Assembly: GCA_937859005.1 (NCBI GenBank)
Contig: CALLYR010000464.1
Span: 1 to 6,674 of the forward strand
DNA: 6,674 nt
Source: an uncultured Paracoccus sp.
GTDB taxonomy: Bacteria > Pseudomonadota > Alphaproteobacteria > Rhodobacterales > Rhodobacteraceae
Direction of reading: 5' to 3'
This document shows, piece by piece, positions 5,877 to 6,674 of this stretch (position 1 is the first letter of the stretch; the number at the start of each line of letters is the position of its first letter). The notes under the pieces are model-generated. The model did no database searches, was not told where the DNA came from, and saw only the letters and a program-made list of their open reading frames with translations. The position numbers were made by a program, and so were the translations under genes.

Positions 5877-6533
5877 TCAGCTGCCGTGGATCACGCGGAC
5901 ATAGTTGCGGGTTTCGCGGTAAGGCGGGATGCCCTTGTATTTCTGCACCGCGCCGGGACCGGCGTTATAGGCCGCCAGCGCCAGCCGCCAGTTGCCGAAG
6001 GTGTTGTACATCTGGCGCAGGTAACGCGCCCCCCCTTCCAGATTCTGCAGCGGATCGGCGGGGTTGACGCCCAGCTTGGCCGCCGTCCCCGGCATCAGTT
6101 GCGCCAGACCGCGCGCGCCCTTGTGCGACTGCGCGCCGGGATTCCAGCCCGATTCCTGCTGGACCAGCCGCAGGAACAGATCCTCGGGGATGCCGTGCTT
6201 GCGCGCGACGGCGCGGGCGTGGGGCAGGTACTTGCTGCGCTGGCTGCCGCGATAAGCGGGAATGGCGCCGCCGCCGCCGCTGCCGTCCAGGCTGATGATC
6301 GTGACAGTCCTGGGCTTGCCCGCATCGGGGCGCAGCTTCTGCGAGCGCTGGTATTGCGCCGCCAGCCGGCTGTCCATCAACTGCGTCTGCCGCTGGAACT
6401 GCGAGACGCGCGACTTGGACGAGGCACCCCCGAGTTTCAGCCCCTCTGCCGCCGCAGGAAGGGCAAGCGCCGTCCCTGCCAGCACCAGGGCGGACACCCT
6501 GGCCAGATTCCGAATCCTGCCGAACACCGCCAT
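5877..6533 (-). CDS. Secreted or periplasmic lytic transglycosylase (SLT domain)
   Basis: A 218-aa protein predicted to cleave peptidoglycan between MurNAc and GlcNAc, forming 1,6-anhydromuropeptides. Residues 1-29 are a signal peptide: basic start (MAVFGRIRNLAR), hydrophobic core (VSALVLAGTALALP) and cleavage probably after PAAA at about residue 29. No lipobox cysteine is present. A polar linker with a GSGGGG run (30-100) leads to a C-terminal SLT/lysozyme-like domain (about 101-215). This has the catalytic Glu E127 in QQESGWNP, GARGLAQLMPGTA (139-151), NLEGGARYL (164-172) and ALAAYNAGPGAV (185-196), all intact. I chose the ATG at 6533 because it begins the signal peptide and has GGGGGA about 8 nt upstream; a GTG just before it is possible, and the longer frame to 6599 adds 22 unlikely residues before the signal. 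It converges on hemB and is divergent from the gene at 6654. The exact transglycosylase subfamily cannot be fixed. Confidence 0.93.
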   Translation of the reverse strand: MAVFGRIRNLARVSALVLAGTALALPAAAEGLKLGGASSKSRVSQFQRQTQLMDSRLAAQYQRSQKLRPDAGKPRTVTIISLDGSGGGGAIPAYRGSQRSKYLPHARAVARKHGIPEDLFLRLVQQESGWNPGAQSHKGARGLAQLMPGTAAKLGVNPADPLQNLEGGARYLRQMYNTFGNWRLALAAYNAGPGAVQKYKGIPPYRETRNYVRVIHGS

Positions 6534-6653
6534 CACCCTGGTCCCCCGCCGATTTTCGTTTTGCCAATCGCTATAGCGTGAAACCGCCCCGCGCGCCACG
6601 CAGCGGATTCCGGGACGGGCAGACCGCCGCGCGCCATCGGCAGGAAACCGCCG
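6534..6653. promoter_or_regulatory. Divergent promoter region between the transglycosylase gene and the gene at 6654
   Basis: This 120-bp non-coding stretch must serve both divergent genes. It has a short AT-rich patch (about 6551-6583) in otherwise GC-rich sequence. A -10-like TATAGC lies on the minus strand within a perfect 10-bp palindrome, CGCTATAGCG (6569-6578), about 36-45 nt from the transglycosylase ATG. No good -35 box is seen 16-18 nt upstream. The palindrome could be an operator over the -10 element or chance. Confidence 0.4.
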
Positions 6654-6656
6654 ATG
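6635..6656 (+). promoter_or_regulatory. Start-codon hairpin with Shine-Dalgarno in the loop
   Basis: CATCGGC (6635-6641) and GCCGATG (6650-6656) form a perfect 7-bp stem around an 8-nt loop (6642-6649). The loop contains the Shine-Dalgarno AGGAAA (6642-6647) and the 3' arm contains the ATG (6654-6656) of the partial gene. If it folds in the mRNA, the start codon is paired. The inverted repeat is certain; a regulatory role is inference. Confidence 0.4.
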
Positions 6657-6674
6657 CCCGCCCCCGCCATGCGG
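6654..6674 (+). CDS. First seven codons of an unknown gene (3' truncated by the window)
   Basis: ATG at 6654 opens a frame reading MPAPAMR before the sequence ends. Support for the start is the AGGAAA Shine-Dalgarno at 6642-6647, six nt upstream, and the divergent layout that leaves 120 bp for promoters. A second in-frame ATG at 6669 has no Shine-Dalgarno of its own. Nothing can be said about the product. Confidence 0.4.

Noticed and set aside
5886..6581. 231-aa plus-strand ORF opposite the lytic transglycosylase.
   Set aside because: It is an antisense shadow; the minus strand encodes a signal peptide and complete SLT motifs.
6533..6670. Minus-strand 45-codon frame whose TGA overlaps the transglycosylase ATG (TGATG), suggesting translational coupling.
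   Set aside because: It is Gly/Ala-rich with no recognisable motif and no Shine-Dalgarno visible before the window edge. It conflicts with the better-supported divergent start at 6654. It cannot be fully excluded because the frame is open at the edge.

Overview
The window is very GC-rich and has the gene content and codon use of an alphaproteobacterium, most likely a Paracoccus-like member of the Rhodobacteraceae/Paracoccaceae. The Mfd sequence, the aspartate-type HemB lacking zinc cysteines, and a small four-helix membrane protein of a kind I associate with Rhodobacteraceae all point that way. The genus is an inference. No mobile element, CRISPR array, rRNA or tRNA was seen.

Layout, left to right. 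Positions 1-107 are the last 34 codons of an unrecognised plus-strand gene. Positions 108-408 hold no confident gene, but contain a coding-like 61-codon minus-strand ORF (132-317) and a short hairpin (366-383) just past the mfd stop. Positions 409-4011 (minus) are a complete mfd, the transcription-repair coupling factor, with a low-complexity C-terminal tail. A 38-nt gap with a TTGACA-containing promoter candidate separates it from a minus-strand membrane protein gene (4050-4613). A 159-bp divergent intergenic region with an inverted repeat and a tandem 10-mer leads to hemB (4773-5777, plus), which makes porphobilinogen. hemB converges on a secreted lytic transglycosylase gene (5877-6533, minus), with a GC-rich inverted repeat between them. 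The transglycosylase is divergent from a gene whose first seven codons close the window (6654 onward, plus), with its Shine-Dalgarno in a hairpin loop and its ATG in the stem.

The genes do not form one pathway: they are housekeeping functions (DNA repair, haem synthesis, cell-wall turnover) plus a conserved small membrane protein. mfd and the membrane protein gene are co-directional and could be co-transcribed, although mfd may also have its own promoter. I found no convincing new multi-gene system. The more interesting points are small: a HemB predicted to need neither active-site zinc nor allosteric magnesium, a possible leaderless mfd transcript, a start-codon hairpin at the right edge, the structured hemB upstream region, and the uncharacterised small ORF beside mfd.
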